From positions 2,480,001-2,544,000 of the forward strand of contig NZ_CAXUQL020000001.1 in the NCBI RefSeq assembly GCF_964253035.1: a stretch of DNA of 64,000 nt, in the 5' to 3' direction. Both the position numbers and the translations under genes were made by a program. The notes below the pieces were generated by a model, which was given only the letters and a program-made list of their open reading frames with translations, searched no databases and had not been told where the DNA came from. Shown piece by piece: positions 35,599-43,640 of this stretch (the first letter of the stretch is position 1; each line of letters opens with the position of its first letter). This DNA is from Pseudorhodoferax sp032153935 (GTDB taxonomy: Bacteria > Pseudomonadota > Gammaproteobacteria > Burkholderiales > Burkholderiaceae_C).

Positions 35599-36932
35599 AC
35601 ACGTTGATGTTTTCCGTGCGGCTGTCCCTGGCCGCATCCCTGCTCGTGGCCGCCGGCTGGGCCAGCGCCGCCATTCCGCTGCAGCGCTGGACCCAGGCCA
35701 GCGGTGCCGAGGTCTATCTGGTGGAGAGCCCCGGCATTCCCATGGTCGACGTGCAGCTCGACTTCGATGCCGGCTCGCGCCGCGACCCGGCCGCGCAGGC
35801 GGGCCTGGCCGATGCCACGGCGGGGCAGGCCAACAAGGGCATTGCCGCGCAGGGCAAGGAGCCGGCCCTGGACGAGAACGCGCTGGGCGAAGCCTGGGCC
35901 GATCTGGGGGCCTCGTTCAGTGCCAGCGCCAGCCGCGACCGCATGAGCTTCTCGCTGCGCACGCTGACCTATCCGGACCTGCTGCCCAAGGCCGTCGCGC
36001 TGGCAGCGCGCCAGCTGGGGGCGCCAGCCTTCGATGCCGCCGTGTGGCAGCGCGACCGCGAGCGCATCGGCGCGGCGCTGCGCGAGTCGTACACGCGGCC
36101 CGGCCCGGTGGCCAGCCGCGCCTTCCAGGAGCTGGTCTACAGCGGCCATCCCTATGGCCGCGAGACCACGGAGCCGACCCTGGCCGCCATCTCGGTCGAC
36201 CAGCTGCGCGCCTTCTATGCCCAGAGCATCCTGCCCTGCCGCGCCAAGGTCAGCGTGGTGGGCGCGGTGACGCGCCAGCAGGCCGACCAGCTGGTGCAGG
36301 CCTTGCTCGCCCGGCTGCCGCAGACCGCCTGCGCGCCGCTGCCCGCGGTCGGCGAGGTGCCGGCGCTGGCCAAGGCCGAGGAGCGCCGCATCCCGTTCGC
36401 GTCCAACCAGGCCCAGGTGATCATCGGCCAGCCCGGCATCCGGCGCGACGACCCGGATTTCTTCGCCGTGCTCGTGGGCAACCACATCCTGGGGGGCGGC
36501 GGCTTCACCTCGCGGCTCATGCACGAGGTGCGCGAGAAGCGCGGGCTGACCTACGGCGTGTCCAGCGACTTCTCGCCGGGCCGCCATGCCGGCGCGTTCA
36601 CGGTCGGCCTGCAGACCCGTGCCGACCAGGCCAACGCGGCCATGGCCGTGGCGCGCGAGACGCTGGCGCGCTTCGTCGCCGAGGGCCCGACCGACGAGGA
36701 GCTGAAGGCGGCCAAGGACAACCTGGTCGGTGGCTTCGCGCTGCGGCTGGACAGCAACCGCAAGCTGCTCGGCAACGTGGCCAACATCGCCTGGAACGGC
36801 CTGCCGCTGGACTACCTGGACACCTGGACGCAGCGCGTGCAAGCCGTCACGACGGCACAGATCCGCGCCGCGTTCGCACGCATGCTGCAGCCCGAGCGCA
36901 TGGTGACAGTGGTGGTCGGCGGCGCTTCCTAA
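35595..36932 (+). CDS. M16-family partner protein (non-catalytic)
   Basis: 445 residues with a signal peptide (to about 26, WASAA). The M16 fold is clear (VQLDFDAGSRRDPAAQAGLADAT; GGGGFTSRLMHEVREKRGLTYGV). The zinc motif HxxEH is absent: at its place GLADATAGQANKG has neither the two His nor the Glu. The region near GFTSRLMHEVREKRGLTY binds the substrate end in active/inactive M16 heterodimers. The start ATG 35595 overlaps the stop of the catalytic gene (ATGA), so the two subunits are made together. Confidence 0.92.
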   Translation: MNTLMFSVRLSLAASLLVAAGWASAAIPLQRWTQASGAEVYLVESPGIPMVDVQLDFDAGSRRDPAAQAGLADATAGQANKGIAAQGKEPALDENALGEAWADLGASFSASASRDRMSFSLRTLTYPDLLPKAVALAARQLGAPAFDAAVWQRDRERIGAALRESYTRPGPVASRAFQELVYSGHPYGRETTEPTLAAISVDQLRAFYAQSILPCRAKVSVVGAVTRQQADQLVQALLARLPQTACAPLPAVGEVPALAKAEERRIPFASNQAQVIIGQPGIRRDDPDFFAVLVGNHILGGGGFTSRLMHEVREKRGLTYGVSSDFSPGRHAGAFTVGLQTRADQANAAMAVARETLARFVAEGPTDEELKAAKDNLVGGFALRLDSNRKLLGNVANIAWNGLPLDYLDTWTQRVQAVTTAQIRAAFARMLQPERMVTVVVGGAS

Positions 36933-37816
36933 GCGAGCGCGGAGCGCGCCGCCGCCCCGACGGCGCGGCCCAGCCCATCCAGCAGTGCCGAGGCGGCGCG
37001 CGCGTGTTGCCAGTACAGCGGCACGTCCAGCGGCGTGTCCGGCACCAGTTCCACCAGCCGGCCGGCCGCCAGCAGCGGCTGCACCAACGGCAGCGGCTGC
37101 ATGCCCCAGCCCATGCCGGCCAGCCCGGCCTCGATGAAGGCCTGCGGCGAAGGCAGCAGATGGCAGGGCAGCGGCACCGCCTTGCGGCATTGCCGGCGCA
37201 CCCAGCGGGTTTGCAGCTGGTCCTTGCGGTCGAACAGCAGGCTGGGCGCCAGCGCCAGGCTGCGCGCCTGCACGCCGTCGGCGAAATGCCGGGCCATGAA
37301 GTCCGGGCTGGCCACAGCCAGGTAGCGCAGCGTGCCCAGCGCCTGGCTGTTGCAGCCGGCCGCCGGCTTGGCCAGGGCCGTCACGGCGGCCAGCACGGCG
37401 CCGCTGCGCAGGCGCTCGGCCGTGTGGTCCTGGTCGTCCACGGTGAGTTCCAGCAGCACCGGTGCCGTGGCTGCGTACTGGGCGGCGGCGGGCGCGAACC
37501 AGCTGGCCAGGCTGTCCGCGTTCACCGCCACGGGCAGGCGCGCGCGCTCGGCGGTCGGCGCGGCCACCGGCAGCACGTCCTGCAGATCGTGCTCCAGCAG
37601 GCGCACCTGGGCCAGGTGGCGGCACAGGTGCTGGCCGACTTCGGTGGCGCGGCAGGGCTGGCCGCGCACCACCAGCGCACAGCCCACGCGCTCTTCGAGC
37701 AGGCGCACGCGCTGCGAGACGGCCGAGGGCGTCACGTGCAGCGCCTGGGCGGCGCGCTCGAAGCTGCCTTCGCGCACCACGGCGGCCAGCGCAGCCAGGG
37801 CGGCATAGTTCAGCAC
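36929..37816 (-). CDS. argP: LysR-family regulator ArgP (IciA)
   Basis: 295 residues. The LysR helix-turn-helix (MLNYAALAALAAVVREGSFERAAQALHVTPSAVSQRVRLLEE) matches the ArgP/LysG subfamily closely, and the effector domain follows (LPVAVNADSLASWF). ArgP senses arginine and lysine and activates the divergent exporter argO, located 87 bases away here. Its 3' end overlaps the M16 partner gene by 4 bp on the opposite strand. Confidence 0.93.
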   Translation of the reverse strand: MLNYAALAALAAVVREGSFERAAQALHVTPSAVSQRVRLLEERVGCALVVRGQPCRATEVGQHLCRHLAQVRLLEHDLQDVLPVAAPTAERARLPVAVNADSLASWFAPAAAQYAATAPVLLELTVDDQDHTAERLRSGAVLAAVTALAKPAAGCNSQALGTLRYLAVASPDFMARHFADGVQARSLALAPSLLFDRKDQLQTRWVRRQCRKAVPLPCHLLPSPQAFIEAGLAGMGWGMQPLPLVQPLLAAGRLVELVPDTPLDVPLYWQHARAASALLDGLGRAVGAAARSALA

Positions 37817-37903
37817 AGCGTCTCCCGTCGATGAAGAAAAACTGAAGCGAGTTTAGAAGTTTGCGCTGGCCTGCGGGATGCCGCGCCGGCATGCTCCGCA
37901 CCC

Positions 37904-38518
37904 ATGTCTGCATTCCTCCAGGGCTTTTCGCTGAGCCTCGCCTTGATCGTCGCCATCGGCGCACAGAACGCCTTCGTGCTGCGCCAGGGCCTGCGCCGCG
38001 CCCATGTGCCGCAGACCGTGCTGTTCTGTGCGCTGGCCGATGCGCTGCTGGTGGCCGCCGGCGTCTACGGCATGGCGGGCCTGCTGGGCGCGCAGCCCTT
38101 TCTGGCGCGCGCACTGGCGGCGCTGGGCGCCGTGTTCCTGGCCGGCTATGGCCTGTGCGCGCTGTGGCGCAGCCGGCGCCCGGCGGCGCTGCAGGCGGCT
38201 GCCGCCTCGGCGGGTGGCCGGGCGGCCGTGCTGGCCCAGGCCGCGGCGTTCACGCTGCTGAACCCGCACGTGTACCTGGACACGGTGCTGCTGGTCGGCT
38301 CCGTCGGCGCGCAGCATGCAGCGCTGGCGCGCGTGGCCTTCGTGGCCGGCGCGGCGCTGGCCAGTGCCGGCTGGTTCGCGGCGCTGGGCTTTGGCGCGCG
38401 CTGGCTGGCGCCGGTGTTCGCGCGTCCGCGCGCCTGGCAGTGGCTGGACCGCTGCATCGGCGCCACCATGCTGGCGCTGGCCGCGGGGCTGGCGCTGCGG
38501 GCTGCCGGCGTCGCGTAA
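37904..38518 (+). CDS. argO: LysE/ArgO-family amino-acid exporter
   Basis: 204 residues with six hydrophobic segments. The N terminus FLQGFSLSLALIVAIGAQNAFVLRQGL is the LysE/ArgO signature, and TLLNPHVYLDTVLLVGS is the conserved second-half motif. It exports arginine or lysine when the internal concentration is high. It is divergent from argP, its expected activator. Confidence 0.93.
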   Translation: MSAFLQGFSLSLALIVAIGAQNAFVLRQGLRRAHVPQTVLFCALADALLVAAGVYGMAGLLGAQPFLARALAALGAVFLAGYGLCALWRSRRPAALQAAAASAGGRAAVLAQAAAFTLLNPHVYLDTVLLVGSVGAQHAALARVAFVAGAALASAGWFAALGFGARWLAPVFARPRAWQWLDRCIGATMLALAAGLALRAAGVA

Positions 38519-38527
38519 GCTCGCCGC

Positions 38528-39130
38528 ATGTCCCGTCCCACTGCCCAAAAGACTGCCCAGAAGACCCCCGCCCAGGCCCGCCCGCACGAAGTGCGCATCA
38601 TCGGCGGCCAATGGAAACGCACCAAGCTGCCCGTGGCCGACAAGCCCGGCCTGCGCCCCACGCCCGATCGTGTGCGCGAGACCCTGTTCAACTGGCTGGG
38701 CCAGGACCTCACCGGCTGGCGCTGCCTGGACATGTTCGCGGGCACCGGCGCGCTGGGCCTGGAGGCGGCCTCGCGCGGTGCCTTGGAGGTGTACCTCTTC
38801 GAGACCGATGCGGCCCTGGTGGCCCAGCTGCTGCAGTTCAGGACCCGGCTCGGCGCCACGGCGCTGCAGATCGTGCGCGGCGACGGCGTGGCGCTGGCGG
38901 GCCGCCTGGCCGCCGGCAGCATCGACCTGGTGCTGCTGGACCCGCCCTTCGACACCACGCAGTACGCGGCCGCCGTGGCCGCCGCGCTGCGCGTGCTGAC
39001 GCCGGCAGGGCAGCTGTACCTGGAGGCGCCCGAGCACTGGGCTGCCGAGAAGCTCGCCGGCCTGGGCCTGGTGGAGCGGCGCCACCTCAAGGCCGGTGCC
39101 GTCCATGCGCATCTGCTCGGCCGCGCATAA
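38528..39130 (+). CDS. rsmD: 16S rRNA (guanine966-N2)-methyltransferase
   Basis: 200 residues. An N-terminal VRIIGGQWKRTKLPVAD region and the phrase LRPTPDRVRETLFNWLGQ are diagnostic of RsmD. The SAM-binding site is DMFAGTGALGLEAASRGA and the catalytic motif LLDPPFD matches the N6/N2 (D/N)PP(F/Y) type. It acts on 30S ribosomal subunits. coaD follows 40 bases downstream, the classical rsmD-coaD pair. Confidence 0.95.
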   Translation: MSRPTAQKTAQKTPAQARPHEVRIIGGQWKRTKLPVADKPGLRPTPDRVRETLFNWLGQDLTGWRCLDMFAGTGALGLEAASRGALEVYLFETDAALVAQLLQFRTRLGATALQIVRGDGVALAGRLAAGSIDLVLLDPPFDTTQYAAAVAAALRVLTPAGQLYLEAPEHWAAEKLAGLGLVERRHLKAGAVHAHLLGRA

Positions 39131-39170
39131 TCGCGCCGCCCGAGACAAGTCCGCCCTGGAGGAGCCGCCC

Positions 39171-39665
39171 ATGAGCAAGCACGTGATCGCCGTCTACCCC
39201 GGCACCTTCGACCCGATGACGCTGGGCCACGAGGATGTGGTGCGGCGCGCGGCCCAGCTGTTCGACACCGTGATCGTGGCGGTCGCGGCCGGCCACCACA
39301 AGAAGACGCTGTTCTCGCTGGAGGAACGCATCGAGATGGTGCGCGAATCGGTCAAGCCCTACCCGCAGGTGCAGGTGGAGAGCTTCTCGGGCCTGGTGCG
39401 CGACTTCGTCGTGGCCAAGGGCGGCAAGGCCATGGTGCGCGGCCTGCGCGCCGTGACCGACTTCGACTACGAGTTCCAGCTGGCCGGCATGAACCGCACG
39501 CTGATGCCCGATGTCGAGACTGTGTTCCTGACGCCGGGCGACAAGTACCAGTTCATCTCCAGCACCTTCGTGCGCGAGATCGCCACGCTGGGCGGGGAGG
39601 TCGAGAAGTTCGTCTCGCCCTACGTGCTGCGCTGCCTGCTGGCCAAGGTGGGCCGCGCGGGCTGA
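39171..39665 (+). CDS. coaD: Phosphopantetheine adenylyltransferase
   Basis: 164 residues. The nucleotidyltransferase motif YPGTFDPMTLGHEDVV, then AAGHHKKTLFSLEERIEMV, MVRGLRAVTDFDYEFQLAGMN and the C-terminal ISSTFVREIATLGG (an ISSTxVR signature), are all typical. The enzyme makes dephospho-CoA from 4'-phosphopantetheine and ATP. ATG 39171 follows a strong GGAGGAG site. Confidence 0.97.
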   Translation: MSKHVIAVYPGTFDPMTLGHEDVVRRAAQLFDTVIVAVAAGHHKKTLFSLEERIEMVRESVKPYPQVQVESFSGLVRDFVVAKGGKAMVRGLRAVTDFDYEFQLAGMNRTLMPDVETVFLTPGDKYQFISSTFVREIATLGGEVEKFVSPYVLRCLLAKVGRAG

Positions 39666-39669
39666 GCCT

Positions 39670-40371
39670 TCAAGACAGCCGCGCCAGCCAGTCGATCAGC
39701 AAGGTGTTGACGGCCGCCGGCTGTTCCATCGTCAGCATGTGGCCGCACAGCGGCAGCAGGTGCAGCTCGGCCTGCGGCACGAGCGCGGCGATCTCGCGCG
39801 CGCAATCCGGCGGCGTCAGGCTGTCGGATGCGCCGCTGGCGACCAGCACCGGGCAGCGCAGCGCCGGCAGGTGCGTGCGTGCGTCGGGCCGGGCCATCAC
39901 GGCGCGGTTCTGGCGCACCAGCTGCATGGCACCCACGCGCAGCACCATCTCCAGGTAGCTTTTCGCCAGGGCCTTGAGCTCCGGGTGGTGCCGGTCGAAG
40001 GCGAAGGGCACGTTGGCGCGCAGCACCTCGTCGGCACGCCCGCTCTCGAACAGCCCGATGGCCTGCTCGCGCAGCTGGCGCATGTCCGGCGTCTCGGGCC
40101 GCGCCGAGGTGCCCAGCAGAGCCAGGCCGCGCACGCGCGCCGGGGCCTGGCGCGCAGCTTCCATGGCGACCATGCCGCCCATGGAAGCACCGCACAGCAC
40201 CAGCGGACCGGCGTGCTCGGCCAGCAGGCGCCGGGCCATCTCCTCGATGCTGGCGCTGCGTTCGGCCACGTCCGTGACGCTGGCGTTCCAGTGCGTGGGC
40301 AGGGCCTGCAGCTGCGCATGCCAGAGCCCGGCATCGCAGGCCAGGCCGGGGATCAGGATCAACTTGTCCAT
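39670..40371 (-). CDS. Alpha/beta hydrolase
   Basis: 233 residues. Compact alpha/beta hydrolase with the nucleophile elbow GASMGG (Ser near residue 74), an Asp in VASGASDSLTPP and the active-site His in LCGHMLTMEQP. The opening KLILIPGLACDAGLW resembles small esterases of the BioH/3-oxoadipate enol-lactonase type. It is convergent with coaD and divergent from the phosphatase gene at 40446. The substrate is unknown. Confidence 0.85.
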   Translation of the reverse strand: MDKLILIPGLACDAGLWHAQLQALPTHWNASVTDVAERSASIEEMARRLLAEHAGPLVLCGASMGGMVAMEAARQAPARVRGLALLGTSARPETPDMRQLREQAIGLFESGRADEVLRANVPFAFDRHHPELKALAKSYLEMVLRVGAMQLVRQNRAVMARPDARTHLPALRCPVLVASGASDSLTPPDCAREIAALVPQAELHLLPLCGHMLTMEQPAAVNTLLIDWLARLS

Positions 40372-40445
40372 TTGTGCTCAGAATCAACGATAGAACTCGT
40401 GCAATGCCTGAGCTTATCCGTGGGCGGCTTTCGGATAATCCTGGC

Positions 40446-41144
40446 ATGACCCGTCTGATTCTCGTGCGCCATGGTGAAACCGAGTGGAACCGCCAGCTGC
40501 GCTTTCAAGGGCAGGTGGACGTGCCGCTGAACGCCACCGGCCACGAGCAGGCGCTGCGTGTCGCGCGGCGCCTGGCCTGCGGCGAGGTGCACCGCGTGGT
40601 CAGCAGCGACCTCGCGCGCGCGCGCCAGACTGCCGCCCCGCTGGCCGAGCTGCTGGCGCGGCGCGGCGGGCCCGACCCCATCGAAAGCGCGGCGCTGCGC
40701 GAGCAGAGCTTCGGCCTGGTCGACGGCATGGGCGTGGACGAGATCAAGCGCCTGCACCCGGCGGCCTGGAACGACTGGGTCGACTTCCGTGCGGACTACG
40801 CCTTCGAGGGCGGGGAGAGCACGCGCCACTTCCATGCCCGGGTGCTGCAGGGCCTGCGCGACCTGGCCAATGCCCATGCCGGCCAGACCCTGGTGGTGGT
40901 CACGCACGGGGGCGTGCTCGACATGGTCTGGCGCAGCGCGCGCGGTCTCTCGCTGGACGGGCCGCGCCAGGCCCACATCCCGAATGCCGGCGTGAACCAG
41001 GTACAGGTGCTGGTCAAGGACGACGCGCACCGCCTGGACATCCTCGACTGGGCCGACATCGCCCATCTGGAGGGCATGCCGCCGCAACCGGTCTACGACC
41101 AGGCGCGGCTCGCCGAGATCCGCCAGCGCGTGCCGCTGGCCTGA
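40446..41144 (+). CDS. Histidine phosphatase, phosphoglycerate-mutase-like
   Basis: 232 residues. Branch 1 histidine phosphatase with the RHGE motif (LILVRHGETEWNRQLRFQGQVD), the phosphate-binding Arg in SSDLARARQTA, Glu in LREQSFGLVDG and the second His in VVVTHGGVLDMV. Proteins of this type are annotated GpmB or CobC-like; most are broad phosphatases, not true mutases. ATG 40446 is the first codon before the conserved TRLILVRHGE. Confidence 0.9.
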   Translation: MTRLILVRHGETEWNRQLRFQGQVDVPLNATGHEQALRVARRLACGEVHRVVSSDLARARQTAAPLAELLARRGGPDPIESAALREQSFGLVDGMGVDEIKRLHPAAWNDWVDFRADYAFEGGESTRHFHARVLQGLRDLANAHAGQTLVVVTHGGVLDMVWRSARGLSLDGPRQAHIPNAGVNQVQVLVKDDAHRLDILDWADIAHLEGMPPQPVYDQARLAEIRQRVPLA

Positions 41145-41232
41145 CGCGGGGCGGTGCCCTCGGCGCATCCTCAAGGCAGGGGATGTGCGGCCTGGCGGCG
41201 CGGAGCAGGATCGGCCGCACAGGAGAACTGCC

Positions 41233-42042
41233 ATGCCCACGACGAATCCCCGCCCGTTTCCCAAGCGCCTGATCAAGAAGGGCGAGGCCGATGCGACGGT
41301 CGTCAAGGCCGTGCAGGCGGAACTCAAGAAGCGCGGCTACGGCCCCTTCACGGCGGGCGTGTTCGATGCGCAGATGGTGGCCGTGGTCAAGCTGTTCCAG
41401 GCCCAGAACGTGGACAGCCAGGGCAACGCCCTGGTGGTCGATGGCGAAATCGGCCGCTTCACCTGGGGGGCGCTGTTCGGTGTTCCTGCAGCTACTGCAT
41501 CGCCGACGCCGCCGTCGCCGTTGATGTTGCAGGCGCTGGGTATGGCCGCTTCGCAGATCGGGCAGATGGAGGCCCCGCTCGGCAGCAACCGGGGGCCGAT
41601 GGTCGATCTGTACCTCAAGGAAACTGGCGTCCCGCTGACCGGCAGCCCGGACACGCGCGCGTGGTGCATGGCCTTCGTCTACTGGGCCTTCGAACATGCG
41701 GCGCTGAATCTGGGAACCACCAACGTGGCGCCCAGGACCGCCGGCTGCCTGGACCATTGGGGGCGCGCCCGCTTCGTACCCGGCGCGGTCCGGATCACGA
41801 GCGCCGAGGCCTTGGCCGATCTCTCGCTCGTCAAGCCGGGGCAGGTGTTCATCTGCGATTTCGGCCATGGACTCGGGCATGCCGGCATCGTGGAGCGGGT
41901 GCTGCCCGATGGCCGTCTCGTGACGGTCGAAGGCAACACCAACAACGACGGCAGCCGCTCGGGGGTGGGCGTGTTCCGGCTGGAGCGCCGCAAGCTCAGC
42001 GACAAGCTGCTCAAGGGCCTGGTGGATTACAGCGCCTGCTGA
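41233..42042 (+). CDS. Peptidoglycan-binding plus CHAP-domain protein, no signal peptide
   Basis: 269 residues from ATG 41233 (AGGAG site upstream). Residues ~15-85 are a PG_binding_1 domain (ELKKRGYGPFTAGVFDAQMVAVVKLFQAQNVD). Residues ~100-265 look like a CHAP amidase/peptidase: the nucleophile Cys in RAWCMAFVYWAFEHA, the His in GHGLGHAGIVE and a polar residue in VEGNTNNDGS. The order and domains resemble a phage endolysin or a secreted peptidoglycan hydrolase effector. No signal peptide, holin or phage gene is nearby, so export must be by another route. Confidence 0.85.
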   Translation: MPTTNPRPFPKRLIKKGEADATVVKAVQAELKKRGYGPFTAGVFDAQMVAVVKLFQAQNVDSQGNALVVDGEIGRFTWGALFGVPAATASPTPPSPLMLQALGMAASQIGQMEAPLGSNRGPMVDLYLKETGVPLTGSPDTRAWCMAFVYWAFEHAALNLGTTNVAPRTAGCLDHWGRARFVPGAVRITSAEALADLSLVKPGQVFICDFGHGLGHAGIVERVLPDGRLVTVEGNTNNDGSRSGVGVFRLERRKLSDKLLKGLVDYSAC

Positions 42043-42074
42043 GCAGCACGGCGCCCGCGGCTGCGGCGGGCGCA

Positions 42075-42137
42075 GGCCAAGCATTCGCACAACGAATGCT
42101 TCCAGCCGAAATTTCAATTGGACGCCAATGCTTGGCC
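42075..42137. promoter_or_regulatory. Nested palindromes ahead of Bug-cupin-dehydrogenase operon
   Basis: AAGCATTCG (42079-42087), five bases, then CGAATGCTT (42093-42101) form a perfect 9-bp-arm palindrome typical of a dimeric repressor operator. The larger left arm GGCCAAGCATT (42075-42085) can instead pair with AATGCTTGGCC (42127-42137). The 3' copy lies about 50 bases before the first start codon. Two exclusive hairpins are thus possible in RNA. Confidence 0.55.
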
Positions 42138-42187
42138 CCGGGGAAGATGCGGGCGCGTTCCCATTCCCACCCCCGAGGAGACAAGCC

Positions 42188-43144
42188 ATGTGGAGACACC
42201 GCCGCCTGCTGCTGGCGCTGCTTGCCGCCGTGCCGTTCGGCAGCCTGCAGGCCCAGAACACCCAGCCCCTGACCCTGGTCGTGCCGTTTGCCGCCGGCAG
42301 CGGCACCGACGCCGTGGCCCGCACTGTGGGCCAGCGCCTGGCCGAGAAACTGGGCCAGCCCGTGCTCATCGACAACAAGCCCGGCGCCAATGCCCAGGTC
42401 GCGGCCCAGTACGTGGCCAAGGCCAAACCCGATGGCCTCACGCTGTTCATGACCACCAACACCTCGCACTCGGCCAACCCGGCCCTGTACAAGGAGCTGC
42501 GCTATGACCCGATCAAGGACTTCACGCCGATCGCGCGCGTGGGCGAGCTGCCGTTCGCGCTGGCCGTGCACCCGGCCGTGCCCGCGAAGACGCTGGCCGA
42601 ACTGATCGCCTACGCGAAGGCCAACCCCGGCAAGCTCTCCTACGCCACGCCCAACAGCACCTCGCTGGTGGCCATGGAAACGATCAAGCGCATCACTGGC
42701 ATCGACATCGCGCAGATCCCCTACAAGAGCAGCCCGCAGGCCATGACCGACCTGGTCGGCGGCCAGGTGCAGGTCTATGTGGCCGACCTGGGTTCGGGCA
42801 TGGCGATGCTCAAGACCGACAAGATCCGCGCGCTGGCCATCACCACGGCGCGCGAGTCGCAGATCCTGCCCGGCGTGCCGCCCGTGGGTGCCACGGTGAA
42901 GGGCTTCGACCTGACCTCCTGGAACGGCATCTTCGGCCCGGCCGGCCTGCCCAAGCCTGCGGTGGACCGCATCAACGCCGCACTGCAGCAGGTGCTGGCC
43001 GAGCCTGACACGCAGGACAAGCTGCGCCAGCTGGGCTTCGAGGTCTGGCCGTCGAAGACGCCCGAGGAGTTCACCCAGTACGTGGCCGACCAACTGGCGC
43101 ACTGGGGCCAGCTGATCCGCCAGGCTGGCGTGAGACCCGAATGA
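42188..43144 (+). CDS. Bug/TctC-family periplasmic binding protein
   Basis: 318 residues. Signal peptide to about residue 22 (SLQAQN), then PLTLVVPFAAGSGTDAVARTVGQRL and the DNKPGANAQVAAQYVAKAKPDGLTL block of Bug proteins. It would capture a carboxylate for a tripartite transporter encoded elsewhere. It has a good GAGGAG site before ATG 42188 and overlaps the cupin gene by four bases (ATGA). A shared catabolic substrate with the downstream acyl-CoA dehydrogenase is likely. Confidence 0.92.
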   Translation: MWRHRRLLLALLAAVPFGSLQAQNTQPLTLVVPFAAGSGTDAVARTVGQRLAEKLGQPVLIDNKPGANAQVAAQYVAKAKPDGLTLFMTTNTSHSANPALYKELRYDPIKDFTPIARVGELPFALAVHPAVPAKTLAELIAYAKANPGKLSYATPNSTSLVAMETIKRITGIDIAQIPYKSSPQAMTDLVGGQVQVYVADLGSGMAMLKTDKIRALAITTARESQILPGVPPVGATVKGFDLTSWNGIFGPAGLPKPAVDRINAALQQVLAEPDTQDKLRQLGFEVWPSKTPEEFTQYVADQLAHWGQLIRQAGVRPE

Positions 43145-43632
43145 ACGCAGCGCGCAGCACGGTCGAATGGCAGGCGCTGCTGGACGCAGCCGACGTCCCC
43201 AACATGCCCCTGCCGGACCCGGCCGACCAGCCAAGCCCCCGAGGAGACCTGCCCGTGAGATCACCCCTGTTCGTGCGCAGCAGCGAAGTGCCGAGCTACA
43301 GCCCGGCCAACCACGACCACACCCACAACCAGCGCCTGATCGGCCCGGCCAACGGCGCCCGGCACCTGGAGGTGGTGCTGGGCACCATCGGTGCGGGCGG
43401 CGGCGCGCTGCCGCACGCGCACCCGGGCATGGAGCAGGTCTGCTACCTGCTCGAAGGCCAGGCGCGTGCCGAGGTCGGGGGCGAGGTGTTCGAGATGCAG
43501 CCTGGCGACTGCTGCCTGTTCCCGGCCGACGCCCTGCATGTCTTCACCGTCACGAGCGCGCAGCCGGCGCGGCTGCTCGTCATCTACAGCCCGCCCTACG
43601 GCGAGAACCCGGCGCTGGTGCGCCGCCCCTGA
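43141..43632 (+). CDS. Cupin-domain protein
   Basis: 163 residues. A single cupin barrel: motif 1 is G-A-LPHAHPGMEQVCYLLEGQARAEVG with the metal-binding His and Glu, and motif 2 is PGDCCLFPADALHVFTV with the last His. It has no signal peptide, so it is cytoplasmic. It lies between the Bug gene and the acyl-CoA dehydrogenase with overlapping or near-overlapping ends. An enzymatic or binding role in the same pathway is likely, but the substrate is unknown. Confidence 0.88.
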   Translation: MNAARSTVEWQALLDAADVPNMPLPDPADQPSPRGDLPVRSPLFVRSSEVPSYSPANHDHTHNQRLIGPANGARHLEVVLGTIGAGGGALPHAHPGMEQVCYLLEGQARAEVGGEVFEMQPGDCCLFPADALHVFTVTSAQPARLLVIYSPPYGENPALVRRP

Positions 43633-43640
43633 GAGGCCTC

